This document shows, one piece after another, positions 10,121 through 20,649 of a stretch of 64,000 nt of DNA. A program made the translations under genes and the position numbers. The notes below the pieces were generated by a model. The model was not told the origin of the DNA, did not search any database, and saw only the letters and a program-made list of their open reading frames with translations. Source of the DNA: Diadema setosum (lineage: Eukaryota > Echinodermata > Echinoidea > Diadematoida > Diadematidae); assembly GCA_033980235.1 (NCBI GenBank), contig CM067072.1:29238059-29302058 (forward strand), given 5' to 3'. The first letter of the stretch is position 1; each line of letters starts with the position of its first letter.

Positions 10121-11425
10121 AAGGGATGGTATATAGTTTTAGTTGAAGTGAGGACTCAGCTTTTTGATGAGAATTGGTTTATAGCATAACTCCATCATCA
10201 AGCTGAGATATCCAAAAACAAAGTATAAGGCTAAGCGACCGCTTTTTTAAACATCTCAGCCATTTCAAAACCAATTTTAACGGAATAAACTTTAAAAATA
10301 TCGTAGAATAATAATGCTCTTTCATATTTCATAACAAGGTTTCTCATTATTAAACTAGAAATGTCGCTACGGCGACTGGTGTATGCCTCCGCCATAATGC
10401 ATGGTTCTCCTAATAGGTCTATAGTACAATGTCTTGACAATGTGTGATGAAAGTTTCACACAATTGGCAAAAAATTAAAATGACAGGTTTGCCACAAATG
10501 TGCTGAATGTTCACTTTCCTAGAACTAGGTTAAATTGGATGAATGATTAAAACGTCAGAGTGCAGGTATTTGGGGGAACTGATGATTTTCAATTGACTTT
10601 TGACCCTTTTACAAGTTTATGCATTGAGTAATTTTCAAGGTATTGAGAAAAAGTATAATTTCAGTATCAAATGGTAAAATAGTATTATCGAAACCTGGCC
10701 TTTGACCTTTGACCCCACAGTTCCAAAGAGAATCACTGTTAGGTAGAACATGCATAAATACGTAAGTTTCATGATAATACCTTAAGTTACTTTTGAGATA
10801 TGGAGGAAAAAGTGCAATTTAGCACTTTCACTGACCTTTGACCATTTGACCTTTGACCTTTTGGAAAGAAACTTCCCACAGAATATATATTGGGTTATAC
10901 ATGCATACATCAAGTTAAAAAAAAAAAAATCTTCAGGCATTGCATAAATATAAGGAAAGTAGTGATATTTTGAGAAGTTGACCATGACCTTTGACCCCTG
11001 ACCTTTGACCCATGACCCCAAACTTCCCTAGATAATCACTGCCCATCGGTACAAGCATATATACTAAGTTCCATGAAGATACCTTGAACCATTTGCGAGA
11101 TATGGAGAAAAACACACAAATTTTCACAAAATAACCTGTGACCTTTGACCCTGTGACCCTAAAATCCACACAAAGTATTATCCCCCAAGGATATACCCTC
11201 ATACCAAGTTTGATGCAAAACCACCACATGGTTCTTGAGATATCGACAAAAACAAAACGGGACGGACGGACGTACGTACGTACAGACGTACGGACGGACG
11301 GACGGACGAACGGACGGACGACCCGAAAACATAATGCCTCCGGCCACTTCGTTGGCGGAGGCATAAAAAAAACCCAAATCATCATCAAAACACGTTAGAA
11401 ATATGAAGCCTCAGCTCAACCGAAA
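10121..11425. mobile_element. MITE copy split by a later insertion
   Basis: The left portion (10121 to about 10350) starts AAGGGATGGTATATAGTTTT and contains the family inverted pair around GCTGAGATATCCAAAAACAA and TCAGCCATTTCAAAACCAA. The expected right end is absent there, but family-like text AGCCTCAGCTCAACCGAAAC appears near 11407, after the DR1-rich element at 10351-11368. This implies that element inserted into the MITE. The right junction is degenerate. Confidence 0.6.
10351..11368 (+). mobile_element. Helitron/HINE-like non-autonomous element rich in TGACCTTTGACC
   Basis: The left end contains a perfect short hairpin, GTCGCTACGGCGAC, then TATGCCTCCGCCATAATGCA. The right end contains a microsatellite of GACG/TACG units (about 11258-11322) followed by a hairpin whose arms are TGCCTCCG and CGGAGGCA (about 11334-11363), then an A-run. 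In between are about four degenerate units of 130-150 bp with GTTTCATGA(A)GATACC, GAGATATGGAGAAAAA and clusters of TGACCTTTGACC. A subterminal inverted repeat, a microsatellite before a 3' hairpin and absence of a gene resemble Helentron-associated elements; a SINE-like retroposon is an alternative because of the A-run. Reading frames here cover the (ACGG)n tract and are artefacts. Confidence 0.6.
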
Positions 11426-11483
11426 CTGGAATCTCACAGCAGCTGCGATATTACTAATTCTATTTGCACAGATGGAGACAAAT

Positions 11484-11487
<4 letters not shown>

Positions 11488-11515
<28 letters not shown>
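11488..11515. repeat. Poly-A run
   Basis: A run of about 28 A. Simple sequence. Confidence 0.9.
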
Positions 11516-11518
<3 letters not shown>

Positions 11519-11664
11519 CTACTTGATATCTCACTTCTTTGTTACATGAAAAGAATGTTCTTGAAAAGTTATGACTGAAAATATCGTATATTTCTTTTTG
11601 TCTTCAGCAAGCTTAATCACAGATATATTGAATTGACAAGAATAGAGTATACTCATGTAGAGAT

Positions 11665-11667
<3 letters not shown>

Positions 11668-11721
<54 letters not shown>

Positions 11722-11765
11722 CATGTATATATATATGTATATATACATACATATACTGTATATGC
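11668..11765. repeat. Compound (CT)n(TA)n microsatellite
   Basis: (CT)n from about 11670 passes directly into (AT)n and degenerate TATATACAT text. Polymorphic simple sequence; the reading frame over it is an artefact. Confidence 0.9.
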
Positions 11766-11769
11766 ATAT

Positions 11770-12345
11770 ATAATTGACATGTACGTTTCCGTTATCACCT
11801 TCTTTTCATCAATACTTATATTGAATATTGTCTTTCCTGTTAATCATGGTGTTCATCACTTCACCCAAATAAGAAATTAGAGAACAATAGAGTATAATTA
11901 TTTACCAGTTTCACCGCAATCTTTAACTCAAAGTATATTCACAAAACCGAATTTAATGCGACATTCTGGGTCATATTGATATCTCAAAGGGAGAAATAGC
12001 GAGATATTGACATTTTACAGTATACATTCTTACTGGTCAGGTGAATATATACACGTACATGTGTCTCACATAGACTTCCTTTGGTACCAACCGCACCACT
12101 TAACGTACTCACAAAGTTTCAAAGTATATGTACACTGTAATAACAAGAAGAATTCTGCTTTACGCCTTATATAGTAGTATATCTTAGTTGAATCAAATTT
12201 GTAAACATTTTAACATCAGAGTACACAAAGCGAAAAAGTATTAACAAAATGCATGGACTATTAGTTCATTGCAAATAATATCTGTTTTGCACAGACAGTA
12301 ATTAAGACAAAATATTCATTGTAACCTTCCATTTAACTCCGCATT
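11770..12345. other. No gene recognised
   Basis: AT-rich unique-looking sequence. Nothing with exon character or repeat structure was seen. Confidence 0.45.
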
Positions 12346-12349
12346 TTTA

Positions 12350-12377
12350 TTATTGATGCGTGCATGTATGTGTGCAC

Positions 12378-12412
<35 letters not shown>

Positions 12413-12452
12413 CGGGTGCGTGCGTATGTGTGTGTTTGTTTGTTTGTTTGTT
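12350..12452. repeat. (TG)n and (GTTT)n microsatellites
   Basis: (TG)n at about 12379-12410 is followed by degenerate GTGCGTG and then (GTTT)n at about 12432-12452. The minus-strand 134-codon frame ends in the (CA)n complement and is not credible as a gene. Confidence 0.9.
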
Positions 12453-12454
12453 TG

Positions 12455-13040
12455 AATAATTGAATACATTATTACCTTAGATATCTGACAAATTAAAAGA
12501 ACTTTCCGGCAAATAATATTCAATACTTGAAGCAATGTTTCATTATAAAAATTGCGGACATGCATTGCAAGGATTACACAGATCCAATGACTGAACCAAA
12601 CAGTGTACACAGCCGCGTGTCGAAAAAAAAGTTCAAATACCAAAGTATCTTCAGTACGTATAAAATACCCAGCGTATATGCATGTAAAAAATAGTAAACA
12701 TCTCATATTCTGATCAAGTTTAAGTAAAGCAGGTATAATGTACAGACACTTCACAACGATTTTCGTCTATATTACACAGGACGGGATGCATGTTCGTCCC
12801 TGCAATTGATTGAAATTCTATAATGAAAAAAAAAAAATAATGACATGTGTCATCAGAAGACACGATCTTGTCCTGTCAACATGACCAATAGCAGAGCAAC
12901 CAATATTCACATTCACCATGTTAAGACATCGAAATCAGGAATGTTCCAACTTGGGAGTGATCAGGGAGACTGAGATATGATTCATAAAACAGGAAGGTCT
13001 CTATAATCGGATTTCATTTCATGCAAGATTACTTTTCATT
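12455..13040. other. No gene recognised
   Basis: AT-rich sequence with no domain-bearing frame, no tandem structure and no RNA gene that I can identify. A T-run sits at its right edge. Confidence 0.45.
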
Positions 13041-13095
13041 TTTTTTTTTTTTTTTTTTTTTTACTCATGGGAGACTCCTGCGGAATAACAATATA

Positions 13096-13145
<50 letters not shown>
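13040..13145. repeat. Poly-T run and (AT)n microsatellite
   Basis: A T-run of about 23 at 13039-13062 and (AT)n at about 13092-13145. Simple sequence. Confidence 0.9.
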
Positions 13146-13149
<4 letters not shown>

Positions 13150-13885
13150 CACGGAAGCTATGCGACAGTGTATGTCGATACGAAGGCAAATGCCTGTACA
13201 TCCATCCAACATGGACCACTAGGAGTAGCAACGGGAAGGGGTGGGGGGAGAAGGCAAATATTAAATTAGCCCTGTTATTGTGTGTGGTACTATCAATTGT
13301 TTGAAGAGAATGGAACGATACCCTCCATATCAAGGACTTTGCACCACCTAGCAAATGAGTAGAGCAAAGCACAAAAACACCAGTACAAATAAAAAGATTT
13401 AAAAAAATGTCCAAACTAGACACTCGTCATAATGTAATTTTTGCTTTCTTTCATGCCGCCTGTACAGGCAAACTAAAATGTACAAAATACAGAATTTACT
13501 CAGCTGTCTTGTGCGTCTGTATTGCGTAATTGAATTATTTCAAGAACTTTGCCTCGTTATGTGTCTCTAAGCCCACTTTGGTCCAAATTCCATTTTTATC
13601 TCTTGACACATTACATTTTCATCTCTTATTTATGAACTGAGGATTAAGTACACCCAAATGATGATAAGAATGGACCATGGGGGATAAACGATCGCATAAT
13701 TGTATCCTCTTTTTGTTTTGTTTTCTTTCTCTGTTTTGAAAGAAAATATATTTATTGAACAATAATTGTGAATACAAATCATGCATTTTGGAGACAAATG
13801 GCTGCATGGAGAGCCTCAGTAATATGTCATATCATTTCTTCCAAGACTTTATACTTTCCCAGAGATTAAGCATAATGATACACCT
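13150..13885. other. No gene recognised
   Basis: Unique-looking sequence with small frames lacking domains. No RNA gene or repeat was identified. Confidence 0.45.
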
Positions 13886-13887
13886 GG

Positions 13888-14039
13888 GTGGGGGGGGGGG
13901 GGGGGGATTTCATGAAGCATTTTGTCCGACAAAGTTGTCGGACAAATTTGCTCTCAGCTAATCAGATGCAAGGATCTCAGTAGCTTGTAACAGTTTGTCA
14001 GAAAAATATCCGACGAAAACGCTTCATGAAATGCCCCCA
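13888..14039. mobile_element. About 150-bp MITE, divergent relative of the one at 5961
   Basis: Inverted ends GATTTCATGAAGCATTTTGTC and, at the right, its degenerate complement finishing GCTTCATGAAATGCCCCCAA. The left end has an expanded G-run (about 13888-13906). The centre TTTGCTCTCAGCTAATCAGA, GCAAGGATCTCAGTAGCTTG matches the MITE at 5961-6110, showing common origin although the termini differ (ATTTCATGAAGC versus GTTTCATAAAAC). Confidence 0.75.
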
Positions 14040-14800
14040 AATCTGTATTATCACGGACCCTAGCAAAGCGGAGCTTTAAAACCCAACTCATTTCAATCCT
14101 CCTTATCCAAATGTACTCCTCCCTGTTTTTTCTTCTTCTTTTTTTTCTATCTTCATAACTTTCTGGACGTTTGACAGGTGTATACATTTGCGCGAGGTAG
14201 GCCTACTCAGTGGTAGATATTCCCATTTTAGCTGCTTTTAAAAGTGAAGACTTGTTATTCACTCACGTGTCAAATATGTGGCTGCCCAGCTCAAAACCCA
14301 TAGAAATTAGCAGACTAGCATTCTCTGTCATGGACCAAAAGAAATATATCATTGGGGTTGATCGACTCATTTTTTTTTTTAAGTTTGTTTTACCTGGGAG
14401 TGTATTATTTTCTGAACCCCCTATCTAAATTTGGCAACTTTAAAAAGCTGAAATAGAGCTACAGCTGTATTAACACTGTTTCAAGTCCATTTTTTTTTTT
14501 CAGACAGGCGCTGTTACTGGCAGACTGGGAAGAAGAATACATTAGTCTTCTAATGGTACTTCTACATAGTACACCTAAGTGACCCGAATCTTTAAATCCT
14601 CTTTTCTCCTTTTTCTATGAAACATCCTAACTCTTCCACGGATCATAATGGTCCAATTTTAAAAAAAAAAAAATGAATTATTTCAAAGCTTGTAGAAAAG
14701 TATGTAGAAAAGAAGAAGCTCGTTTTGGCTTCCTTTTGTGGGTTTTGAGCTAGGCGGTCACATACACAGGTATTATAGTACGGATGTTTGTACAAGATTT
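14040..14800. other. Region downstream of PLA2-A; no further gene recognised
   Basis: This lies 3' of the PLA2-A stop codon on the minus strand and should hold its 3' untranslated region. I did not find a convincing AATAAA on the minus strand close to the stop. Short frames here lack domains. Confidence 0.4.
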
Positions 14801-14806
14801 CGGTGA

Positions 14807-15060
14807 TTACTGGACTATTGTCTGGTGTACTCCTGTGCCGTCATCGATTCGATACGAGGCTCTCTCATCACCGGACACAACGGAGATTGGTGAGCTCGAT
14901 TCGACGATGTCGTCGATGACCAGCCCTCCTCTCTGGACGTCGCAGAAGCTTTTCTCGAAGTTGGCGAAGGCCTTGTGGTAGCTGTCGACATTTATTAGCA
15001 GGCATTTAGCCAGTTGTTTGTCGCACTCGCAGAGCTCCCGGCCGCAACCGACGTTATCAG
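14807..15060 (-). CDS. PLA2-A, last coding exon (secreted phospholipase A2, group I type)
   Basis: The exon follows an acceptor TTTATCTCACAG and begins with two bases completing a Thr codon, then reads DNVGCGRELCECDKQLAKC and continues to a TAA stop at 14807-14809 (83 residues). ELCECD is the family segment that carries the second catalytic aspartate (Asp99 in pancreatic numbering). Four cysteines in this piece pair with those of the earlier exons in the usual fold, and a fifth, in a short SFCDV segment, is probably the C-terminal bridge cysteine. After it comes a tail of about 40 residues, rich in Ser, Asp, Val and Ile (LVIDDIVESSS, then SVVSGDE), absent from typical group I enzymes. Intron phase 1 at its start equals that of PLA2-B. 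Confidence 0.9.
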
Positions 15061-15078
15061 CTGTGAGATAAATGCGAA

Positions 15079-15125
<47 letters not shown>

Positions 15126-15837
15126 TAATAATAACAATAACTATAATAATCATCATCATCATCATCATAATCATAATCATAATCATAATAATCATAATCA
15201 TAATCATAATAATAAAAACAGCAATAATAATTACTTATAATAATAATACATATAATGATGATAATGAATTTATAATAGTGATAATAATTTGGATGGATGG
15301 CATCAAAAAGGGAAATTGCAACCTAGTTAATTAGTTACTAAGCTTCTTAGTTTGTTTACTAAATAAGAGGGACAAGGGAAAACCAGTCACATAAAAATAT
15401 GCCAATTAATTTGTGATCTGTGAAAAAAAAAAACCCACACTGTTGAATCTATTTCGGAATAGATCATAACTGAAATCTGAAGGGTCCCTTTCCTTCCCCC
15501 CCCCCCCAGCTGGAATAATGAAGCACTAAAAGGACAATGAAGCGAATCACATTCATCATCATCTGAAAGAGAAATCGAACGAAGGTCAGCCTGATCAACA
15601 CGAGACATACGACATAACTGAAATGATTAGGATGATATCGCTCTTCTTCAGAAACCTTGTTAGACTCCAGAAATTCCTCATTCCGAAACTTTCTGTGTTT
15701 TATTTCTTCGATTTCAGAATCAGAAAGGTGAATCAACTTTTCAGGGGCCTATCAATATGAAGGTGCCAACTTTACAAAGAGGTTGCTTCGATGTATATAC
15801 ATGTTTGATGGTCTGTGGATTCGAAAGGGAGACTCAC
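15061..15837 (-). other. PLA2-A intron 3 (by comparison with PLA2-B), 777 bp
   Basis: Bounded by donor GTGAGT (at 15837 downward) and acceptor CAG (15063-15061). It contains an (ATA/ATC)n microsatellite at 15079-15260. The frames predicted on that microsatellite are simple-sequence artefacts. Confidence 0.85.
15079..15275. repeat. (AAT)n/(ATC)n compound microsatellite
   Basis: Starts as pure (AAT)n, then passes to CATCATCATC and AATCAT text. It lies inside a PLA2-A intron. Confidence 0.9.
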
Positions 15838-15962
15838 TGCAGGAGACAGCTTTTACGTTTCGCTTGCCACAGTCGCTCTTTGTGTAGCCGTAGTTCAGAA
15901 AATACACCCCGCAGTTTTCACTTTGAAGACGCCCGTAGCAGTTATCGTGTTCCATGCAGCAT
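15838..15962 (-). CDS. PLA2-A, active-site exon
   Basis: Acceptor TTTTCGCAG precedes the exon. The first base completes the Arg codon split with the previous exon, giving DRCCMEHDNCYG, the phospholipase A2 histidine signature (CC..H..C pattern) with the catalytic His, the calcium-binding Asp next to it and the Tyr of the HDNCY run. The exon continues through LNYGYTKSDCGK, where a conserved Tyr and Cys of the calcium-dependent fold are expected, and ends SC plus one base at a strong donor, A|GTGAGT. Its 125 bp (1 + 41 codons + 1) matches the phase arrangement of the equivalent exon in PLA2-B (1 + 44 codons + 1). All catalytic residues expected here are present. Confidence 0.93.
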
Positions 15963-16551
15963 CTGCGAAAAACAGCACCAAAACGAACTTTTATACCGTT
16001 TGAAATAAGATGAACATAGAATTATTGCCTTTAGGTGCTCCAAAATGAATGTACGTGTTCCATGTTGTCATGTACCTACTGATCTTTGTTCGTTTGATGA
16101 ATCATTGTTAAGTGCATACTGTTTGCATACATTCAAGATGAATGTTCTGTATGTAAAAATCATAGAAATCTAATAAAAATCATTGAAAAAAAGTGTTTGG
16201 CATGTGCTTAAGGATATAGTGTGTTCGGATAAATCTCACCCCTAAATTACAAAAGGGGTATACGTGGTCCATGAAATTTCTTGGCAGAGCGGGAACGCGG
16301 AAAATCGATTCTATATTCAGGAATTATTACACTCTCTTTGCACCACAGTACCTTACCTGTTTCCCAATTTTGATGAAAGGAAAAACCACATAATATCCAA
16401 ATGTTTCATTGTATTCACAATTTGTTGGAGTTGAAATAAAACCACTTGAACTTCAACATAAGAGCTAGTAACCGTTAGCAGAGTTAATTCAAAATATTCT
16501 CAATAGTCATTCATCTCTTTCTCTATTCCTCGAGATTTACTTTCATTTGTG

Positions 16552-16586
<35 letters not shown>

Positions 16587-16707
16587 GTGTTCCCTAATAT
16601 AACCCTTCCATAGCCAAAGTCTGGAGCACCGTGCTATATAGCTATCAAACTTTGAGACATTGACAACGAAAGGGGTAAGCTTTATGTAATGCATGCAGCC
16701 GACCCAC
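15963..16707 (-). other. PLA2-A intron 2, 745 bp
   Basis: Donor AG|GTGGGT and acceptor CGCAG|A bound the intron. It holds a (GT)n tract at 16547-16590. No other feature is seen. Confidence 0.85.
16547..16590. repeat. (GT)n microsatellite
   Basis: Interrupted (GT)n inside PLA2-A intron 2. The frame reading (CA)n on the complement is partly this tract. Confidence 0.9.
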
Positions 16708-16858
16708 CTGTCGATTCCATCAACCGGTTTTCCGCTGCCCCCAAACCCGCACCAGCAGCCGTAGCCGTTATACATGAGACCGCTTCGTCCAGTGAAGCAG
16801 CTAATTAGCGTGTTCAACTCCCACAGTGATCTCCGTTCCCGGAAAGCGGCTGCCTGAA
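16708..16858 (-). CDS. PLA2-A, calcium-loop exon (first exon identified)
   Basis: Encodes a basic RERR stretch, then SLWELNTLISC, whose Cys is number 11 counted from the Ser after RERR, the hallmark Cys11 of group I enzymes. Next comes the calcium loop YGCWCGFGGSG and PVDGID, with the last codon split at donor AG|GTGGGT. Two acceptors fit: TTCATTAG before 16858, which gives intron phase 1 as in PLA2-B, and TTCAG before 16853, which would be phase 0. I prefer 16858 on phase conservation. RERR before Ser could be a propeptide processing site. The exon with initiator Met and signal peptide was not identified upstream, so the gene is incomplete here. The three known exons give 14 cysteines, as in group IB. 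Confidence 0.9.
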
Positions 16859-16859
16859 C

Positions 16860-17510
16860 TAATGAACAAAAAACACATACACGGAGAGCTGTGCTCCTGA
16901 ATGGTAGAAATGCGGCGAGGCAACTGAAGTTCAAGTTCCAGTAATGGTTTCTTTCATGTGAAAAAGAACAATTCATTACTATTTAGCAATCACATTTTCA
17001 AAGCGATCAATCACCCCAATCTCAAGAAACAGACAAATTTTGTAATTAGTCATGGAGGGCGGAGCTTATGTCACTTCGCGGAATCACACTAAAAAATTAT
17101 TTAAAATTTAGGGGAAAATTGTGAACGCTGTTATGATGAACCTAAAGAGCGGTCACTAAAGTAATTAATAAATGACATATTTGACGAATTGCCACAAAAA
17201 TTACAAATCATAAAGATTGATACAAAATGTATTAAATTAATAACTAGAAACAAAGCGTTCTTAACAATGGTGACAAAATATAGATATACACATACGCAAA
17301 TATATAAACACACATGTATACAAAAGATTGATACAAAATGTATTCTATGAATGACTAAAAACAAAACGTCCTTTCCAACGGTAACAAAATATAGATATAA
17401 ACATACACAAATATAAACATATATACACATACAATGTACATATGTATCTATACACCTATCTATCTATCTGTCTGTCTCTCTATGTACATAGAACATGTAG
17501 AATGTCTTGA
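16860..17510. other. Upstream of known PLA2-A exons; signal-peptide exon not located
   Basis: A frame reads through from 16976 into the calcium-loop exon, but it crosses a pyrimidine-rich acceptor, so it is probably intron. At 17215-17430 there is a local duplication: TTGATACAAAATGTATT and AACGGTGACAAAATATAGATATA-type text occurs twice about 130 bp apart. Confidence 0.5.
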
Positions 17511-17512
17511 CA

Positions 17513-17533
17513 TACACACACACACACACACAG

Positions 17534-17592
<59 letters not shown>

Positions 17593-17616
17593 TATATATA
17601 TATATATATATATATG

Positions 17617-17682
<66 letters not shown>
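17513..17682. repeat. Compound (CA)n(TA)n(TG)n microsatellite
   Basis: About 170 bp of alternating purine-pyrimidine sequence with near mirror symmetry: CA, then TA with two ATATGATTATAT interruptions, then TG. It can adopt hairpin or Z-DNA forms. Frames over it are artefacts. Confidence 0.95.
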
Positions 17683-17683
<1 letters not shown>

Positions 17684-17689
17684 TATATT

Positions 17690-18425
17690 TATATAAATGC
17701 ATACATTGTGCATGCATAGATACTGCACGTTTACCAAAACAATCAAGACTCTGTGCAACAGGCAGGAAAACTATGGATGGGGAGAGGATTGGAACCAAAC
17801 ATCGTCTTGTAAAACATGTGTCGATCATGTGATACGACAACTAACCAAACTTTGATGTCTCATATTGAGAGCCACACTGTCAACATTTGGCGACATGAGG
17901 CAAGATCGGAGATTCCTCTATGAGATAATTACAAAAACCCCATATTAGTAGATCCGGCTCTTGAGTACAGGACGCTAACCCTTGACTTTCTCAATGCTGT
18001 CAATTGGTAACTTGTTGAGGTTTTTTGTGCAAATAAAGTGGCCAATGGGCAGAGGGTCCAAAAAGAGTTAACCGAGTAGATGAACTGTTTCACATGTGGG
18101 CTTCTGCCAAAGTAACCAAGAAACTTGGTGGATGGGATTCCCATCGTCGCTGTGATGTTTCTTGCTGACCTTTCTAATATGGAGAGTCACCTCTGCACAC
18201 GAGGGGATAATTATAAGATGATTGCGTTCGGTTCGATTTCTCCTCATTGTAACTGATTCAGACCTGTTGTTATCTTCTTAACAGAAGCAACGTGCTGAAG
18301 AAGATGAACGGATGTGGATTTTTCAGATCATGAACATGAATTCAATTCAACACCACATTTGGTATAAGAGAGTCTTGTTCTTTTCAATACTCAGCCAGAA
18401 ATCATGAAAAATGTCTCATGTGTTG
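17690..18425. other. No gene recognised
   Basis: Moderately complex sequence. I searched its minus strand for a PLA2-A signal exon (Met, hydrophobic run, donor after one base of a codon) and found no good candidate. Confidence 0.4.
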
Positions 18426-18427
18426 GG

Positions 18428-18428
<1 letters not shown>

Positions 18429-18462
<34 letters not shown>
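18429..18462. repeat. (CA)n microsatellite
   Basis: About 17 perfect CA units. Confidence 0.95.
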
Positions 18463-18464
<2 letters not shown>

Positions 18465-19475
18465 TGTAAGTTACCTTGGTGCCCGGTGATCGGTTTTCAT
18501 TGTGATTGTAGGCAGTTAGTCCCTACATCTCATTCCCTATATATCTACGTTTCCTTGTTTTAGTGAGAGTTGGGATCATTTCGACAAAACATCATCCCGC
18601 TCCTCATGATCCGAGTCTCTATTTTTTGAATGATCTGCTGTCAATAAGATGCTTAGTTTTGCATGTTTTTATTACCAATCATTGCGTGCCTCGAGTGCCT
18701 ACATTGGATGATTAGCATGAATTATGTATCACTATTGCGTCGTTACTATTACCATTGCTGTTATCATTTTCTGTTGCTATTGTTATTGAGGTATTGATGA
18801 CAATGACATTAATGATAGATTAAACAATAATCACAATTATTATCAGTTTTCTTGGACTTCTCTCTTTTTTTGTTTTCTATCATGTTATCTTCAATATTCA
18901 AATCAATAACTATATGCGTCTAGATTTTGTTTTTATTTCAACTAATTGACAAACTATGGTTGTTCATCGACGTAAATGTAACCACCGATTATTCGGTGTC
19001 TTTTAGTAACAGCAATGATAGATTATGATTATGGGCATATCATACTTGGTATGTAAGTATGTAAAATCAAATTCATTTCATTAGCACAAAATCAGAAAAT
19101 CAATTAAAATAATGGGCCTATTTAGGGAAGAAATATTAACTTTTATGGTGTTATGCTGCCAGTTCAAGGTATAAACTCAGGGATATTAAAGGTTATATAG
19201 TGAAAAATTTGTAACCAAACGAAACTACTGGTACCATAATCAAATACGACAGAAAAAAAAAAAGACGGAAGGGGGAGGATATTCCAAGTAATGAAAAAGA
19301 AATGTATCCTAGCCTATACCTTATACGAAATATTGACAAAACCAACAACAACATCAATGATTCTGATGCTTTAAAAAAAACAACTATGATAAAGAGCTAC
19401 AGCGCAAAACTAAAGAAATCTGGTCACTAGGGATTGATGGGCACAAAAGAATCATGTTGCATTCTGTGGAGCTTT
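18465..19475. other. No gene recognised
   Basis: AT-rich unique-looking sequence including an A-run at 19252-19263. No exon-like frame with domain was seen. Confidence 0.45.
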
Positions 19476-19479
19476 TTTC

Positions 19480-20645
19480 CCCTCTCTGAAAATATCTAGA
19501 AGACGAGAAATCACTGCTCGCCTTCTCACCTTCTCGGACCCAAGACGTCAAGGGGGCGAGATTCTTGCCTTCTCGGACCCGAGAAATTGAGAGGACATCT
19601 GAGACCTCACCTACTTGCCTTCTTGGACTCGAGAAGCCGAAAAGCTGAGTTCTTATATCTCTCACCTTTTTGCCTTCTCGGATTCCAGACGTCAAGAAGA
19701 TGAGTTCTTATCTCTCGTATTGTGGCCTTCTCGGATTCAAAAAGTCGAGAATATGAGTTCTAATCTCTCGCCTTCTTGGACTCAAGAAGTCGAGAAATTG
19801 AGATCTTATCTCTCGCCTTCTCGGACCCTAGAAGTTGCGAAGATGCGTTCTCATCCCTTACCTTCTTGGATTCAAGAAGTCGATGAGATGAGATCTTATC
19901 TCTTGCCTTCTCGACTCAAGAAGTCAAGAAGATGTCTTCTTATCTCTAGCCTTCTGGCCTTCTCGAACTCAAGAAGTCGAGAAGATGAGATCTTATCTCT
20001 CGCCTTCTCAGACTCGAGAAGTCGAGGAGATAATTTCTCATCTCTTGCCTCTTGGACTCAAGAAATCGATGAGATGAGATCTTAGCTCTTGCCTTCTCGA
20101 CTCAAGAAGTCAAGAAAATGTCTTCTTATCTCTAGCCTTCTGGCCTTCTCGGACTCAAGAAGTCGAGAAGATGAGATCTTATCTCTCGACTTCTTGGACT
20201 CAAGAAGTAGAGAAGATGAGTTTTTATCTCTCGCCTAATCGCCTTCTCGGACTCAAGAAGTCACGAAGATGAGTTCTTATCATCTCAGAAGCGAGAAGTC
20301 ACTTAGGTGAGTTCTTATCTCTCACCCACTTGGACTCAATGAGTCGAGAAGATGAGTTCTTATCTCTCACCTTCTCGCCCTTTCAGACTCGAGTAGTTGA
20401 GAAGGTGAGTTGTTATCTCTCGTCTTCTTGTCTTCTCAGACTCAGGAAGTCGAGACGATGAGTTCGTATCTCTAGCGTTCTTGCCTTATCGGACTCTAGA
20501 AGTTGAGAAGATGAGTTCTTATCTCTCGCCTTCTCGGACCCAAGAATTCGAGAGGACTAGATCTCAGATCTCTCTTTCGGTGACTTCTCGCATGAAGTCG
20601 CAAAGGCGAGATCTCTTATAATAGTCTCGTCCTATCACTTTCTCG
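19480..20645. repeat. 45-bp minisatellite with internal dyad, about 25 degenerate copies
   Basis: The unit is close to TTCTTATCTCTCGCCTTCTC, then GGACTCAAGAAGTCGAGAAG, then ATGAG. Within it CTTCTCG and CGAGAAG are inverted, so each unit can form a small hairpin and the array reads similarly on both strands. Because 45 is a multiple of three, long frames with 15-residue repeats arise (156 codons at 19615-20085; 103 codons on the minus strand at 19384-19695), but indels break them and no start context or domain supports translation. Confidence 0.85.
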
Positions 20646-20649
20646 GACG

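Noticed and set aside
15757..16008. Plus-strand frames over 15757-16008
   Set aside because: Antisense shadows of the PLA2-A active-site exon.
18181..18275. PLA2-A signal exon candidate on the minus strand (Met-Arg-Arg start, donor GTGACT)
   Set aside because: The segment is too hydrophilic (many Arg, Asn, His) and its hydrophobic run is too short.
19384..20085. Long frames with 15-residue repeats on both strands
   Set aside because: They follow from a 45-bp minisatellite unit; indels break the frame and there is no start or splice context.
19480..20645. CRISPR-like array
   Set aside because: No constant repeat with unique spacers; units are contiguous and degenerate, in a eukaryotic setting.
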